From Lantana camara (lineage: Eukaryota > Streptophyta > Magnoliopsida > Lamiales > Verbenaceae), in assembly GCA_037501455.1 (NCBI GenBank), contig CM074864.1, positions 28,948,001 to 29,012,000 on the forward strand: a stretch of 64,000 nt of DNA, given 5' to 3'. This document shows positions 35,076 through 46,990 of the stretch, piece by piece. Below the pieces are notes generated by a model. That model worked only from the letters and a program-made list of their open reading frames with translations, was not told the origin of the DNA and did not search any database. Both the position numbers and the translations under genes were made by a program. Numbering within the stretch: the stretch's first letter is position 1; the number at the start of each line of letters is the position of its first letter.

Positions 35076-36848
35076 ATTTGAATGGCAATATAATGGGGTT
35101 ATTTGAGATGAGTGCTTTTCTAGATGTGCACTTGATGACGGGATGTGTGTACGGTGGAGATTCAGGTGGTGTCACATCATAGTAAGCCTTGGAATATGAA
35201 ACGGCGAAAGTTGCAGAGACGTTGGACTTGACTATATTGCAGGAGTTGTCTCATTTTTTAATATGAGGTGTTGGCGGGATATCGTCCTCTTTTTATTCAT
35301 ACCACCAGGACCTTAGGTATCGGTCAAGATTGATTTGGTAGTCCAAATAAACATTTCTTTTTTTTTTCACCCCTCCGTTCTTTCCGAAAGCATGGGTCTT
35401 GGGGGAGGGGGGGGGGGGGGGGGGGGGGGTGTTGAAAGTAGTGTCAAGTGTTAACACTTGATAACTTCCTAGCCGTGAGTCTGTTCGGACTTTACACAGA
35501 AGTCCTATTCGCTAAAGGGTAAACGAACACGACTTGAATAGGTTGCGGATAAGGAAAAGTTTGGGATACATTGGGAACTTAAAGAAGGAAGTTATGGATG
35601 ATTATCTTGATTTATAGAGACGGAGTCATATTTGGGGACTCTCTGAAATGTCCAACACGAAAATAGTAACTAAAGATAAGAAGGAATTTAGGGTAAGTCA
35701 ATGGAAAAGACTCCAATACAGTTAACTATAAATAAGAGACAAAACCACAAAATAAGTCGAAACACAAAAAAAGTATAACAAAAGAGAGGAGAGAAAAAGG
35801 ATCTTTAGAGAGATACTCATCAGAATGCATACAAAAAAATTATTGTGGAACTCAATGTTTAGCAAATTAATAATATGAGACAATTCTCAATTTTTAGGTA
35901 GGAAAACTGACTTTTGGACTGAATGTGTCCAAAAAAATTATTGTTGGACTCGATACGTAACAAATGTAATTTCCCCCACGACCTTAACATGTAAGCATAA
36001 TACATGGACGTGACCTGAAATTTTGATAATTTCAGAAATTAAAATTTCTAAAACATTTACTGCACCTGTATGAACAATTTTCACTGGATCACCTCTAATT
36101 TTTTATGAATACCGTGTGATGTATCATAAAAGTGATCCATGTAGAAAGTAGGAAGCAGGAAGGACGAACGTACATTCCACCTAATAGGAAGGATGAATTC
36201 ACGTTCCAACAGGAATGCACGAAGCAGGGAGAACATCATTGACTTCCTGGCAGACGTAGCCCAAGATCAGCCCAGATCGAGATTTATTAGTTTAGGTCAC
36301 ATTATGTTAGAGAAAGTGGAGAAAAGGGGAATTCAAATTTGAAGTGGGATAACCTCCCTCTAAGGCTAATAGTTCTTTAATTCCGAACTAGTGATATTAC
36401 TATCTTTCATTCTCTCTGTATATTTTCTCTCACTAATAGTATACTCACTTTTCTCATTCAAGCTTAGTGTTGCCACATTTTTTGTGCGCAATACCGTGCT
36501 TTTGAAACTTGTTATAATCCCAGGATATGTAATTAACCCCATGTGATTTTTCCTTGTTTCCAGGTATTCTTCCACGGTCATTCTCTGATAACCCACATCA
36601 GTAATATGTCTATAGTGTTTCTTTTAATTACATTGCACAATGTACACTAGATAGAAACATACATGAAAGAAAGAAGGGATTATGTGCATAACCTTTTAAG
36701 ATAAAATCAATCCAGGAGAATACTACACAGTTGAGGTGCCACAGAGCAACCAAAGTAATTATCGCACATTCTGCCTAAAGCCATATATACGATTTACTGC
36801 ACATCACAGATAGAATAAAAGAAAGAAAAGGAAAAGTGAAAAAGAAGA
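35076..36848. other. intergenic region downstream of the host gene
   Basis: No convincing coding sequence. It includes a G homopolymer at 35407-35429 and an AT-rich stretch. A 76-codon minus frame at 36366-36596 has no recognisable domain and no supporting context. The 3' end of the host gene transcript should lie in the last few hundred bases. Confidence 0.5.
35407..35429. repeat. poly-G tract of 23
   Basis: An uninterrupted run of 23 G, preceded by GGGGGA. It could form G-quadruplexes or be a sequencing-length artefact. Confidence 0.9.
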
Positions 36849-36999
36849 TTAAAACTCAATTCCACTATTCAACTGAACAGAGAAAGAAGGCCTGCCAAAA
36901 TTTCCAAGAGCAGTTTCAACTTTTACCACTACACCAGTGCTCCCAACATTTCCATTCCACTTGGACCTCCCAACCTACACTCAGCATTTGAACTTGTAA

Positions 37000-37044
<45 letters not shown>

Positions 37045-40000
37045 TACAGAGACAGAGGCAAACGCGGACGGGTGTGCAACGAGGGCACAGCCACAGATAA
37101 GATTGAGTTCCTCCTTAACAGAATGGGTTAGTTCCATGCGCAGACCAGGACAGCTTCCACCAAATGTTGGACATAAACTGAAAATGAACAGACATAAACT
37201 ACTCAGATTCAAGAATGAAGTTTTGTAGCACAAAAGATATATATAAACTAGTTACATGAGCCATCAAGATCATGTAAAATTGACCTTCAAGCTGCTAAAT
37301 AAAATTTAACTACCTTTTTATTTATGGCTTATTGTTTAATTTTATTTTTATTTGAATTATTAAGCTTTTCACTAATCAGTTATTGAATAATTCCCAGAAA
37401 ATTTACATTCACACAAAACAATGCACCGAGTATTAATAATTTTAAACTACTAAGATTTAAAAGTTACACTTTGGGCACGCAACAAGTGTGAGTATAGGTA
37501 CAAAATGACGGGACAAAAAATGAACAACAAAAGGAAAACATGCCTGAATTGGGCGGTTGGCCTGACCACGAGACCAGACCTCTTCCAAGCCAGTGATTGC
37601 TCCAGCCCAAAAGTAAATGATTTGTCAGGCCATTGCAATGTGGGTGTTATGCGCGTTCCCCACTTATTCTTCATAATTTTAACAACAATATAAGTGGTCA
37701 GGTAGAAGAAAGAAGATTGGAAGTCAATAAATTATGTAGATGAGCCAAGCTAGATGATTAAAGTTAAGGGAAACGGTTTCTGAAAGTTGCAGTTCACCTT
37801 GCAAGAAAAACTGAGCTTCATTTCTCCTGGATATTGACCCTGTGCTTGGAGAAGACCTCCACAGACAGGCAGAATTGCGTTAGTAGATATTCCCTCACCT
37901 GATACATAGGTAACCTGGCCATTTGGAAACTGAAGGTCCATGAAAGACTGCACAGAGGATGAGGAAATTTTAGAAGCAGTTTAAGCCGGCAAATCTAAAA
38001 AGCTAACTAATAGAAACAAATTTTAGGTCGTCAAACATGTTACATTAAGCAGTACAACAGGAGAGTCGTCTCTAAGAAACGGCTGTTTACAGTATAGTTT
38101 CATGGTTATTTGAACCAAGTTAAGAGTTATTATGTAGAAAATCATGTATACTTGGCATATGTTCTCGTTTTTAGGCAGATTCCCTGCTCATGGATAAACA
38201 CACACTCTCTCTCTCTGTGCAAGAAACTTCAGAAAAATCTTCGAAACATTGCAGCTATAGGTGTTACAACCTCACACTTACAAGACTCCAATTATAAAGC
38301 TGATGGAGTCTGACTTACACAGGCCAAAGGGTTGAGGCAGATCATCGACATTAGCAGCCATCTTCTATGCTTTGACCATACAGCTGGACAAAGTGAATGC
38401 ATTCCATTCTGTGCAGCATGGAAGAGAGGACTCATTAGCATAGACAAAAGAAGGTGAGCTATGCTAGCGATATTGTGTATCAGAGTAGGAACTGGTACAC
38501 TAGCAGCAGCAACACGATCACCATGACCAAAAAAGAAAAAAGGAGAGAAGGAAAATGATGCTGGACAATCAGAGTGACATTGCTTCCGGACATTCAAATC
38601 AATTAGTAAATCAGTAATAAGTGCACTTAAGACACCTATGGTCCATGCATCAATTATTTTGTTCATTTTCAACCGAATAGTAGTCAGTCATCACATAACA
38701 AATTTTCGACAACTCATACAAAACTTGGTTACTTTTATTTTAAACCATAATAGCTTTACCAATAACTGCTACTTCACAAAATTTTCTACACTTTCTTTGG
38801 GTCGCCTAAGAGGATTCAATAGGAATATTCTGGAAATGCCTTTGTGCACTAGCACTAGATTTTTTTCTATAGATATGGAAACCTCATCCACTTGTCAGCT
38901 AATTTAAGATTTTTTGCATACTTGGAAGTATTGAGCCAGTAAAATAGGACTCATGGAACTTAGTAGATTGTCCTATAATCACTCGTAAAACTTAGTAGAT
39001 GAACCAATAATCATTCCATATAGAGCCTCTCTCTCTTTTTTAATAAATAGAGCACTCCATGGCATCAAGTTCATTTCTCTCGGATCAATGTAGAATAGGC
39101 ATACAGCAATTGTTGCAATCTTATGAGTAACACTCAAAAACCTTTTTTTTTTTTTTACTGCTGTTACATCATCATGCCCTAGACCTTCATGCAATGGCAC
39201 TGCGTCTTTTCTTAGATCATCGACAAGCACCCACACAAGAATGCACAGCAAAAGCATAAGCTTTCAGTCATACTGACTCATAGACCTCACTGATTCTGCT
39301 CGATACAAATAACTCAAAACATAATAACCTGTAACAACATTTGAGATTAGCTTGATAATATCAGTATACCTTCCTATCGTAGCCATACCAAAGCAGATGC
39401 TGTTTTGACAAATGGACGGGCAACAGAAGCGTGGAATCACGTACATAAAGTACAGGTCCAAGCTGAACAAGGAAAAGGGAAGAATTCTCATTTCCTGACG
39501 TTGAACTTCCTTGTGATGCCTCTAGTCTCCATAAGTCTCCCCTGGCTACCAGAGCAATTTCAATGTTTTGAGTCCTACTATCATAGGTTGATGTCGCATT
39601 GAGAGTACCCTGCAATAGGGAACAACAAAGAGATGCTAAGAAAGTAGAAGGAAGGTCAACGTAGAAAGGAAGAGAATGAACACACACACACACACATCAA
39701 TTTACACTATCCAGGGATGGAAACAGTTATGAAAACTGTGCTATATTGCTATGTGGAGACAAATACGAATGGCTGAGTCATCAGCAATTTGTTACATATG
39801 GATATATCTATAGATCAAATTCATAAAATTCTGAAATTCGGTAAAATGCATATGCTACTGTGTCATTTCTTTCCTCTTGTTCATACGTGGCAGAAATGTT
39901 AAAAGTGGAAAACTAAATTAAAGATTAAATAACGATCTAATATTAAGCCTAGAGCCACCTCATTTGTCTCATAAAGAATAATAATATAATTGCACCAAAA

Positions 40001-40655
40001 CACCTATATTTCTTGGGAGCGTATATGGAATATATTCATATGCTGGCAGAAAATTAACACATCTAATCATACGTTGTGGTTAATAAGTCCATACCTGAGA
40101 ACGTCCCAAATGCTTCAACGCCTTTGCACTAACAACAAAAGTTTCATCCTCGGTGGAATCCTCTACAACGGCAGCAGTGTCTTCAGAGAACCCATAATCC
40201 TTGAACCGCTCTGCTAAAGACCCCAAATCCTCCTGCATTGTAATACCCATATTTGTCCTCGGACCATGATTCTCGGCCCCAAGCTGCACCTGAATATTCT
40301 CATCATGACGAAATGGCACAGGCAACCGCCTAAGAACTTGATGGGCCATACTAGTTAACCCCGCCGCAAAATCAGCCCCTGCCTGCCCTATTTTGTTCCC
40401 AACATCAAAAATAGCAGCCACACCATTAATCGCAGAATTATCTAACGAGAGCCCAAAATCACTCTTAATGAAATTCTGGATAGGAAACTCGGATTCAAAC
40501 AGCTTTGGTGTTGGAGGATTTGGCCATGGAAATGAAGGCGGGGTAATATGCGTTTGAATTAAACCCGTAAAACCCTGCGCGAGCTTATCAGCTAGGTCCA
40601 GCCCATGCCGCTGCACCTCCTCCCATGCTTCAAATGACCTCTCCACAGACATCAT
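36849..40655 (-). CDS. intact seven-exon plant gene, conserved protein of unknown function (473 aa)
   Basis: Exons on the minus strand: 40095-40655, 39370-39609, 38319-38408, 37798-37947, 37544-37668, 37048-37177 and 36849-36974. They sum to 1422 nt, keep one frame, and end in TAA. Junctions are GT-AG except intron 5, which uses GC at 37543-37542. The start is the first of two ATGs (MMSVERSFEAWEE). The N-terminus looks helical (EVQRHGLDLADKLAQGFTG), followed by a proline/aromatic stretch (PSFPWPNP). The rest is rich in alternating hydrophobic/polar stretches, ending SFSVQLNSGIEF. No signal peptide or clear transmembrane helix is seen. The alternating pattern and C-terminus suggest a beta-barrel-like or envelope-associated fold, which is inference only. 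I recall similar proteins of this layout in other eudicots as uncharacterised. No stops or shifts: it is the only intact host gene here. Confidence 0.9.
37001..37039. repeat. GA microsatellite in intron 6 of the host gene
   Basis: (GA)n runs right up to the splice donor at 37047-37046, so it lies just inside the 73-bp intron 6. Confidence 0.9.
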
Positions 40656-41866
40656 AAGCACCAGATTACCGTTTCAAATGGAAATCTCAAAACAATCATC
40701 CAAAACGTAGCTTCAATAAAAGAAACCAAACCAACACCGAAACTATAAAACTGTCACAGCACAAACGTCAAATACTCCAATCACCAGCAGAAACAGGCTA
40801 TCCTGAAGTCCATTCACAGCAACAACCACCAACACCAAATCTTCACTCCCAATCCTCAACCCAACAGCAGAAACAAACCAGAATCCTGAGATTTAACAAA
40901 TATCCCTCATCCGATTCGCTGAGATGCAACTCCGATGACAGGAAAATACTACAGCTCAATCAACCAAAAGAATTCAACAAAAATCATCGGAAAATGAAAA
41001 CCTAAAAAGCAGAAGAAAGCGGAAACACTCAAAGAGCCGTAACGGAATTAGGGTTCGATAAAGCTTTTCACATAGAAACGCTTAGACGAAGATAACAGCG
41101 GAGGAAGAAGAATGAGGTCAACAATTCCACAATACCGACTCTGATCTTTTCAGTGTGTGTATATGTGTGCGTAATTGTTCGTGTGAATGGAGATAAGAGA
41201 GCTATACCTATACCGAAGGGATGGGGTGGACGTGGGTGGGGAGGGTATAGGGTAGGTGCGCACTGCGCATAGCTTTTGCGTTGACGCCACGTCGGTGGTA
41301 AAATACTTTGTGGCTATGAAGATAGGAATTTGCATAAGGGTCCAACATAATTTTAGTCTAGAGTCGCTAGTTCGAAACGAGCTTTATAATGAGGTAACAC
41401 GACTTTCGTATAAAATATAATTAACGGAGAATTAGTGATTCATTATCAGGCACATAACTTATCCTAAACACCTCAGTTTGAAATTCACCTGTTTTAGATC
41501 CCCAATACACAACATATTTTTTGTAAACCCCCCCCTTCCCCCCCCCCCCCAAAAAAAAACGTGTAAAAAGATCGTGTTGCCCTTGTTAAATTGAATAGTC
41601 AAGAACTAACCCACCTCTTTGAGAATCTTCAGCCTCTTTTTGCCGATACGTACCGCCGCCGACGAGCACTCTGACCTCCATACATCCGTCGTTCGTTTGT
41701 TGAGGAAGAAGACATCTCCACCTCTGGTAAATGTAATCATTCTAATTCGACAATTTAGGTTTTTAATTCCAAATTTGAGGGTCTTAATTTGGCAGTTAGG
41801 GCTTGCAATTATACAAATTTTGTATCCATTTGCAGAATTTGCAGTTCTCGTTGTCAATTAGTTCTG
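40656..41866. promoter_or_regulatory. divergent intergenic region between two genes
   Basis: It separates the starts of the minus-strand host gene and the plus-strand gene at 41867. The part next to 40655 probably holds the 5' UTR and promoter of the host gene. It includes a C-rich/A-rich tract at about 41527-41559. No open frame of note is present, and no TATA box is confidently assigned. Confidence 0.5.
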
Positions 41867-42700
41867 ATGGCTCGATTGAAGCAAATCTCAAGTAGGTCTA
41901 GCTCCAGGAAAAGCCACCCTGGCGATAAATCTCCGCAACGCGACGAAATTCTCTGTCGTTGTTCTCCCACATATTTCATAGAAAAAATGGCCGCAATTGG
42001 TGTGCTAACTAATGCCTAGAGGCAACGGATACTGGCGACTCCATTTGGCGCATTCCTTCATATACATGGAGTTCAAGGTACAAACAAACGCATTGGGGTG
42101 CTGCTGGAACGTTTTAACCCGGACCTACGGACATTCAACTTAGGGCAAGTCAGTGTACCTTTTACTGACACAGAGCTCTCAATTGTGTTGGGGCTACAAT
42201 GTGAGGGTCACCCCGTTGATCCTGATGTTAGAGTGAAATCACGATTCCGGCAACTGTATTTTGACAACAAAAATGGTAGGGTGACACGTTCTAACATATT
42301 GGCCAGGTTACAAGGCTTGGCTTCTAGGAGTGATGCCAAAGGCATCGATGATTTTGCAAGAATGTTCACATTGTTTGTTTTTTCTACGTTGTTGTTTCCA
42401 CGCAGCAGCCTTAAGCTGCCGATTGGTCTGACATGCTATGTAGATGAATTAAAGTATATCAACCGATTTGCTTGGGGTGCTGTTGTTTATAATTTTTTTG
42501 GTTTGTCAATTGAGAAGTTTAGAGTTGATTGCAAACAGTTTCTTGACGGATATACCATGGGGCTCATGGTAAGAATATATGTACTGTTATTTTATTTTTA
42601 TATCTACGCTGTTGTGTTTGTCTTTTTGATCCCCTTAGTGTGTTTTAAATCCAGGCTTGGTTCTATGAGCATTTTCCCTCCTGTGCGCATGTCGTGTCGT
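41867..42700 (+). pseudogene. plant mobile-domain/DUF1985-like gene, broken by a stop and an Athila insertion
   Basis: An ATG at 41867 opens a frame to 42568 with one TAG at 42017-42019. The frame resumes at once with RQRILATPFGAFLHIHG. The middle contains RFNPDLRTFNLGQVSVPFTD, LGLQCEGHPVD and YINRFAWGAVVYNFFG, a pattern of the plant mobile domain/DUF1985-type families common in plant genomes (family call from memory). A GT donor at 42569 and AG acceptor at 42653-42654 make an 86-bp intron. Exon 2 (AWFYEHFPSCAHVV) stays in frame until it is cut at 42700 by the Athila LTR. The remainder would lie beyond the window. These domains are often themselves transposon-derived. Confidence 0.7.
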
Positions 42701-44249
42701 TGTTGAGCATAAAATTCGCATGGATTTAAGTGTTGATTAGAGTAGATTTTTGTGTCGTTTGATGAGTTTATGTGTTTATTTTGCTCCATTTAGGTGTTTT
42801 AGAGGTTGGAGTTAAGAAATGGTGAAACAAGGCGAATTCATGCATTTTTGGAGGAATTAGGAGTAACCCCCGTTACTTCTTGGGAGAATAATATTGTTAA
42901 CCCCCATTAACGGACTCAGGAGCGTCAATTTTGGCGAAATAGGGGAGTAACGTCCGTTACTCCCTGGCAGAACAACTCTGGTAACGCCCGTTACCAGAGG
43001 CAGTAGGAGAGAAGACTGGCGCAAGAGGGGTAACGCCCCGTTACCCCTGGGTAGAAGGAAAGTGGTAACGCCCCTTACCCCTGGGTAGAAGGAAAGTGGT
43101 AACTCCCGTTATCACTTATAAAAGCGCAATCACGACTTAGGCATGTAACGGGCGTTAATGAGTTTTGTACTAAAGATGGTAATACCCGTTACCAGAGTCG
43201 GCGAGAGAAGTTTTTGAGCAACTATTTAAGTTCGTTTAGAAGTCTTCCGTTCGTGACCTAGCTTGGAGAGGGAGACACAGAGCCATTGAAGAGTTGTTCA
43301 GAGAATTTCGAGAAGAGGAAAGGATCGAATTCTTCAAACAATTTCAGTTTTTCCGGTTTATTTATTGCTTTAATTATCAAACTAATTCCTCTAAATTTTG
43401 TTTTAATTAGTTTCATATGTTAGATTCGTTTCCAGATTTATGAATGTTTAGGGTTTTATTCTTGAGACCTTGTTCTGATTTGATGAACATGAATTTCTTT
43501 AATGCAATTTACTTTATTTTTATGAGTTTTGAGTTAATTATGAGTAGCTAAACCCCTAGGGCTAGGGGAGTGATGATGAATGCAGGATAAGTGTTCGATA
43601 TAATGCTTGAATGACTTGTGTTAGTTCTAAGTTTTGAAAACGGATTTGAATTGAATTGCAACGGTCTGTCCAACCTTAGCATAATCTAGAATTACCTAAT
43701 TATCGAAAGATTAACGGCAATTGTGATTGTTTTCATAACTTGTAATTTAGAATGCAAAGAGATTTGGTTCTTAACCTATACAACAGTAAATCTTATTACA
43801 TGCCAAGCCGCTAGAGTTAGGTTTGCACTATTCATGAACATATGGTTTAATTAATTATTCATAAATTGCGAGAGCAACATTGAGCTTAATTGAGCACTTG
43901 GTTATACCTTGAGAGAGGATAATACAAATCTAAGTGACTAGGTTGTAGAATTACGCTTGTCAAACAAGTATTATACTGAATCTTGAATGTATGAATTATT
44001 ACTCCCTATCCTATTTAGTTTTCTGAATTTAATCCACGTGTGATAGTAGTTACTTGTTTTTTTATCCTAGTCAATTAGTGTAATTCTGTTTTAGTAGAGT
44101 AATAAACAATTTGAATTTGTTTGGTCTTTAGATTAGAAAGAGGTATTGAGTGGTGATTGATTTCCCTTCCCTGTGGGTACGATCCTATTGTGCTACACGT
44201 ATATCTTAAGTGTACACTTGCACGATTGGTTTAACTTAAAATCACAACA
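42701..44249 (+). repeat. 5' LTR of an Athila-like Gypsy element
   Basis: From TGTTGAGCATAAAATTCGCA to ATCACAACA (1549 bp), inserted into an exon. It is followed by a PBS of the tRNA-Asp type and a gag start with the Athila signature. It contains the dyad array at 42862-43194. The remainder of the element is displaced beyond the later insertions. Confidence 0.85.
42862..43194. repeat. paired-dyad array in the Athila LTR (arm GGTAAC)
   Basis: Nine dyads are centred at 42869.5, 42903.5, 42953.5, 42987.5, 43037, 43071.5, 43105.5, 43151.5 and 43185.5. Spacings are 34, 50, 34, 49.5, 34.5, 34, 46 and 34 bp. Arms are GGTAAC/GTTACC or AGTAAC/GTTACT variants, with cores such as GCCC, GTCC and TCCC. 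The strongest copies extend to 22-24 bp (42943-42964 and 42976-42999). The units at 43037, 43071.5 and 43105.5 include a local duplication. Confidence 0.93.
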
Positions 44250-44255
44250 AGTTTT

Positions 44256-44273
44256 TGGCCCTGTTGCCGTGGA
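44256..44273 (+). other. primer-binding site, tRNA-Asp type, degenerate
   Basis: TGGCCCTGTTGCCGTGGA, seven bases downstream of the LTR end, matches the tRNA-Asp PBS used by Athila/Tat elements at most positions. Confidence 0.75.
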
Positions 44274-44408
44274 AGGCGTTTTAAGTCAGTATTACTTAAA
44301 TATTTTGATCTAGTGCTTTCGACCATTACTTTACTTTGCGTTCATAGTTTACTATCATTGTGGAATTGAACTAAAGATCTTCTTTCCTTTTGTGCAGGTC
44401 CACGGTGC

Positions 44409-44514
44409 ATGCAACACTCTCAAGATCCGGAACTAGTACCTTACGATCCGGAGATCGAGAGAACACTGAGTGCTATTAGGAGGAAGCGAAAGAAAGATAA
44501 GAAACCTACTACCA
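44409..44514 (+). pseudogene. Athila-like gag, N-terminal 35 codons
   Basis: ATG at 44409 opens with QDPELVPYDPEIERTL and a basic stretch RRKRKKDKK. This is the typical N-terminus of Athila gag (family recall). The frame is cut at 44514 by LTR A. It is too short for further domains. Confidence 0.75.
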
Positions 44515-45150
44515 TGTAACGCCCCGACTTTTTGGCCGTACAGGTATGACGTCACGAGTGGGTTAGACTGAGAGTTATGTTACTTATATGTGTTTTAATT
44601 GCTAAGTGATTATTTAATTTATTAATTTCTTGAACTAATTGCTACTATGTGATTTTTATGTGCTTTAAGTGCCACTTGGATGTTCTTGGAATTAATTGCC
44701 ATTACGTGATTTATATGAATTATGTGATTTGTGACTTATGTTACTCAAATTTAGTTGTTACTTATATATTGGCTAATTAATATTTTGTGTCGAATCTGTA
44801 TGTATTTGATCTTATATGAAATCCTTGGACTCAATCAAACATTGAAATTAGACCCCAATTACCCAACTATCAAACCTTGGGGCCCTAGTTATGACACTTA
44901 AATTGCTCAAGGGCCAAAGTGCAAATTCCCTTTTCTTTCCCCATTTTACACGATGTAAACCCTTCCCCAATCTCATTCTTCTTCTTCTTCTCTCATTTTC
45001 TCTCCCAAGAGATTCCCAAACCCTTCATCCATTCCTTCCAAAATCAAGCCAAGTGAGAAGCAAGAAGGCAAGACAAGTTCATCCAAAATCAAGCAAGAAT
45101 TCAAGCTCATCTTCTTCCTCTTCATCTCCTTTCTTCTCCAAGGTATTATG

Positions 45151-45153
<3 letters not shown>

Positions 45154-45197
<44 letters not shown>
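45154..45197. repeat. TA microsatellite, insertion site of LTR B
   Basis: (TA)n continues on the other side of LTR B at 47418-47441, so B landed inside the repeat. Confidence 0.92.
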
Positions 45198-45200
<3 letters not shown>

Positions 45201-45972
45201 AACGTCCCATTTTAGTTGATAATGTGACTAATTGCTCATATATGACTTTAATTCTTCTTTCTCTAAATATGAGGACTTAATTGCATAAGTCGTTTGGAGT
45301 GACTTGATCATATTCCATGAGACAATACTTGATTGCATACACTCATATATTAGAAGGACTTATTTGCAAAGACTGATGACTCGTGCATATATTTGCAAGA
45401 CTTTGGATATATCATTTTTATCTCTTCCATTTCATCATTTTTTCCATCCAATTTCCTCACACACACACACACCATATACCGATTAAAACACCAAGAAGAG
45501 GAGAGGAAAATTTCATCAAATTCAAGCTATAATTCAAGGAATTAGCAACCAAGTTGGAGCATCATCTTCATCTCTTCATCTCATCTCATTCTTCTTTCAT
45601 TTCAAGGTATATATTGGGGAGTATTTGAATCCCTTGATTGAGTATATGAGTAGGGTTTGAGATTTGATTGATGCTTTCATGTTTATTCATGATTAGAAGC
45701 ATGTTTAGGTCCTTGTTTCTTCATTTCTTGCATGAATTCATGAGTTCTATGGAAGTTTATGACATGAATTTGTGTGGGTTTGTTGAATGAATTCTTATGA
45801 ATCAAAGCATGTTTCCATGGAGTGTATGATGCCTAATTGATACATATGAGTTTTATGCATGATATATGGTTGTGTTGGAAGAATTTGGGTGAGTTTTGGT
45901 GTAACTTTACTCCCTTTTCCTTCCCTCCCCTGTTTTCCCCTGTTTCTTCTCGGTTTTCAGCTGAAAACCCTC

Positions 45973-46093
45973 TACCCGGCCGGGTAAATTCATGAAGAAA
46001 AACTCCCCGGGCGGGTAGAGCTTGTGCAGAAAGTTTCTGCACAAGTTTTCCCCGGCCGGGTAGATTTTTGCTTGTACTTTCCCCGGCCGGGTA
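45973..46093. repeat. paired-dyad array in LTR B (arm CTACCC)
   Basis: Four dyads are centred at 45979.5, 46010.5, 46055.5 and 46086.5 (spacings 31, 45, 31), with cores GGCC or GGGC. A 25-bp perfect hairpin (arms CTTGTGCAGAAA and its inverse, 46021-46045, centre 46033) sits exactly midway between the two inner dyads, 22.5 bp from each. Confidence 0.93.
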
Positions 46094-46808
46094 CTCCCTC
46101 ATCCGAACTCCAAATGACCTAATTTTTTATTCATTTTTTGTGAAAGATCTTGAAGTCTAGAACAACCTCCAATTGGAATCATCTGAATGTCTTTTGTATT
46201 TTGTGAGATATTATCAATTCTTTTTGGTGTCGCTGCTTTACCGACAAACTGTAATCATCCAACTTCAAGCTTACGCCATTTTCACCTCGGTTTGAATTAG
46301 AAAACATGCCATATAGTGTTGGAAAGGCCTTTGTGTCTAGTTTCATATCCACTAAACAAAACTCAATTCCCACTCCTAGAATTAAAGATATTCCAGTTTT
46401 CCCTCAACGTGTACATTTTCTAAAATTATCCGTTTTGCCAAACTTCACCAAACCTCTATTATTGCATTCTTTTCACTTCCTTAGCCCCGTATGTGACTTA
46501 TATGAGTTATAAACTTGGTTTAGTGATATTTGTGCTCTTAATTGACATTACTTAAATATTATTGCATAACATATTGATTATAAATACGCCGTGCGTCACT
46601 ATTTGGTATATACCTGTTTATCACTAATCATTTCCAAGCTCTCAAGTGTTTAGCAAGCAGGTTATGATCGTGCAAAGCAATGCGCGTACCGTGATTGAAT
46701 CGTTCAATGGATAACAAGCGAATCAGGCTCATGCAAAGCAATGCGTGTAGTTTGATTGGTATCATGTTCACGCAAAGCAATGCGTGCAATGTGATTAATG
46801 CCATGAAT

Positions 46809-46990
46809 GGGATGACCCCTGAATCTATCAGGAAACTGGTGGAGGAAGGAATCCCGCACATGGGATTCATAAATCCTAACGTGCGTAGCATGTATGAACG
46901 GGATGACCCCTGAATCCATCAGGAAACTGGTGGAGGAAGGAATCCCGCACGTGGGACTCATAAATCCTGACGTGCGTAGCATGAATGTGT
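46809..46990 (+). repeat. 91-bp tandem duplication in LTR B
   Basis: Two units, 46809-46899 and 46900-46990, begin GGGATGACCCCTGAAT and differ at a few positions. The same opening phrase occurs once in LTR F at 31187. Confidence 0.9.

Noticed and set aside
36366..36596. 76-codon minus frame downstream of the host gene
   Set aside because: No recognisable domain, no splice or start context linking it to the neighbouring gene.
36916..37233. 105-codon minus frame with a poly-serine/leucine tract
   Set aside because: It reads through exon 6, the GA repeat of intron 6 and part of exon 7 in the wrong frame; the spliced model explains the conserved parts.
41527..41559. C-rich and A-rich tract as a regulatory i-motif
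   Set aside because: Simple homopolymer runs with no further support; may be sequencing-length noise.
44891..45202. 103-codon plus frame near a TA repeat in LTR A
   Set aside because: Serine-rich low complexity ending in a microsatellite translation; inside an LTR, no domain.
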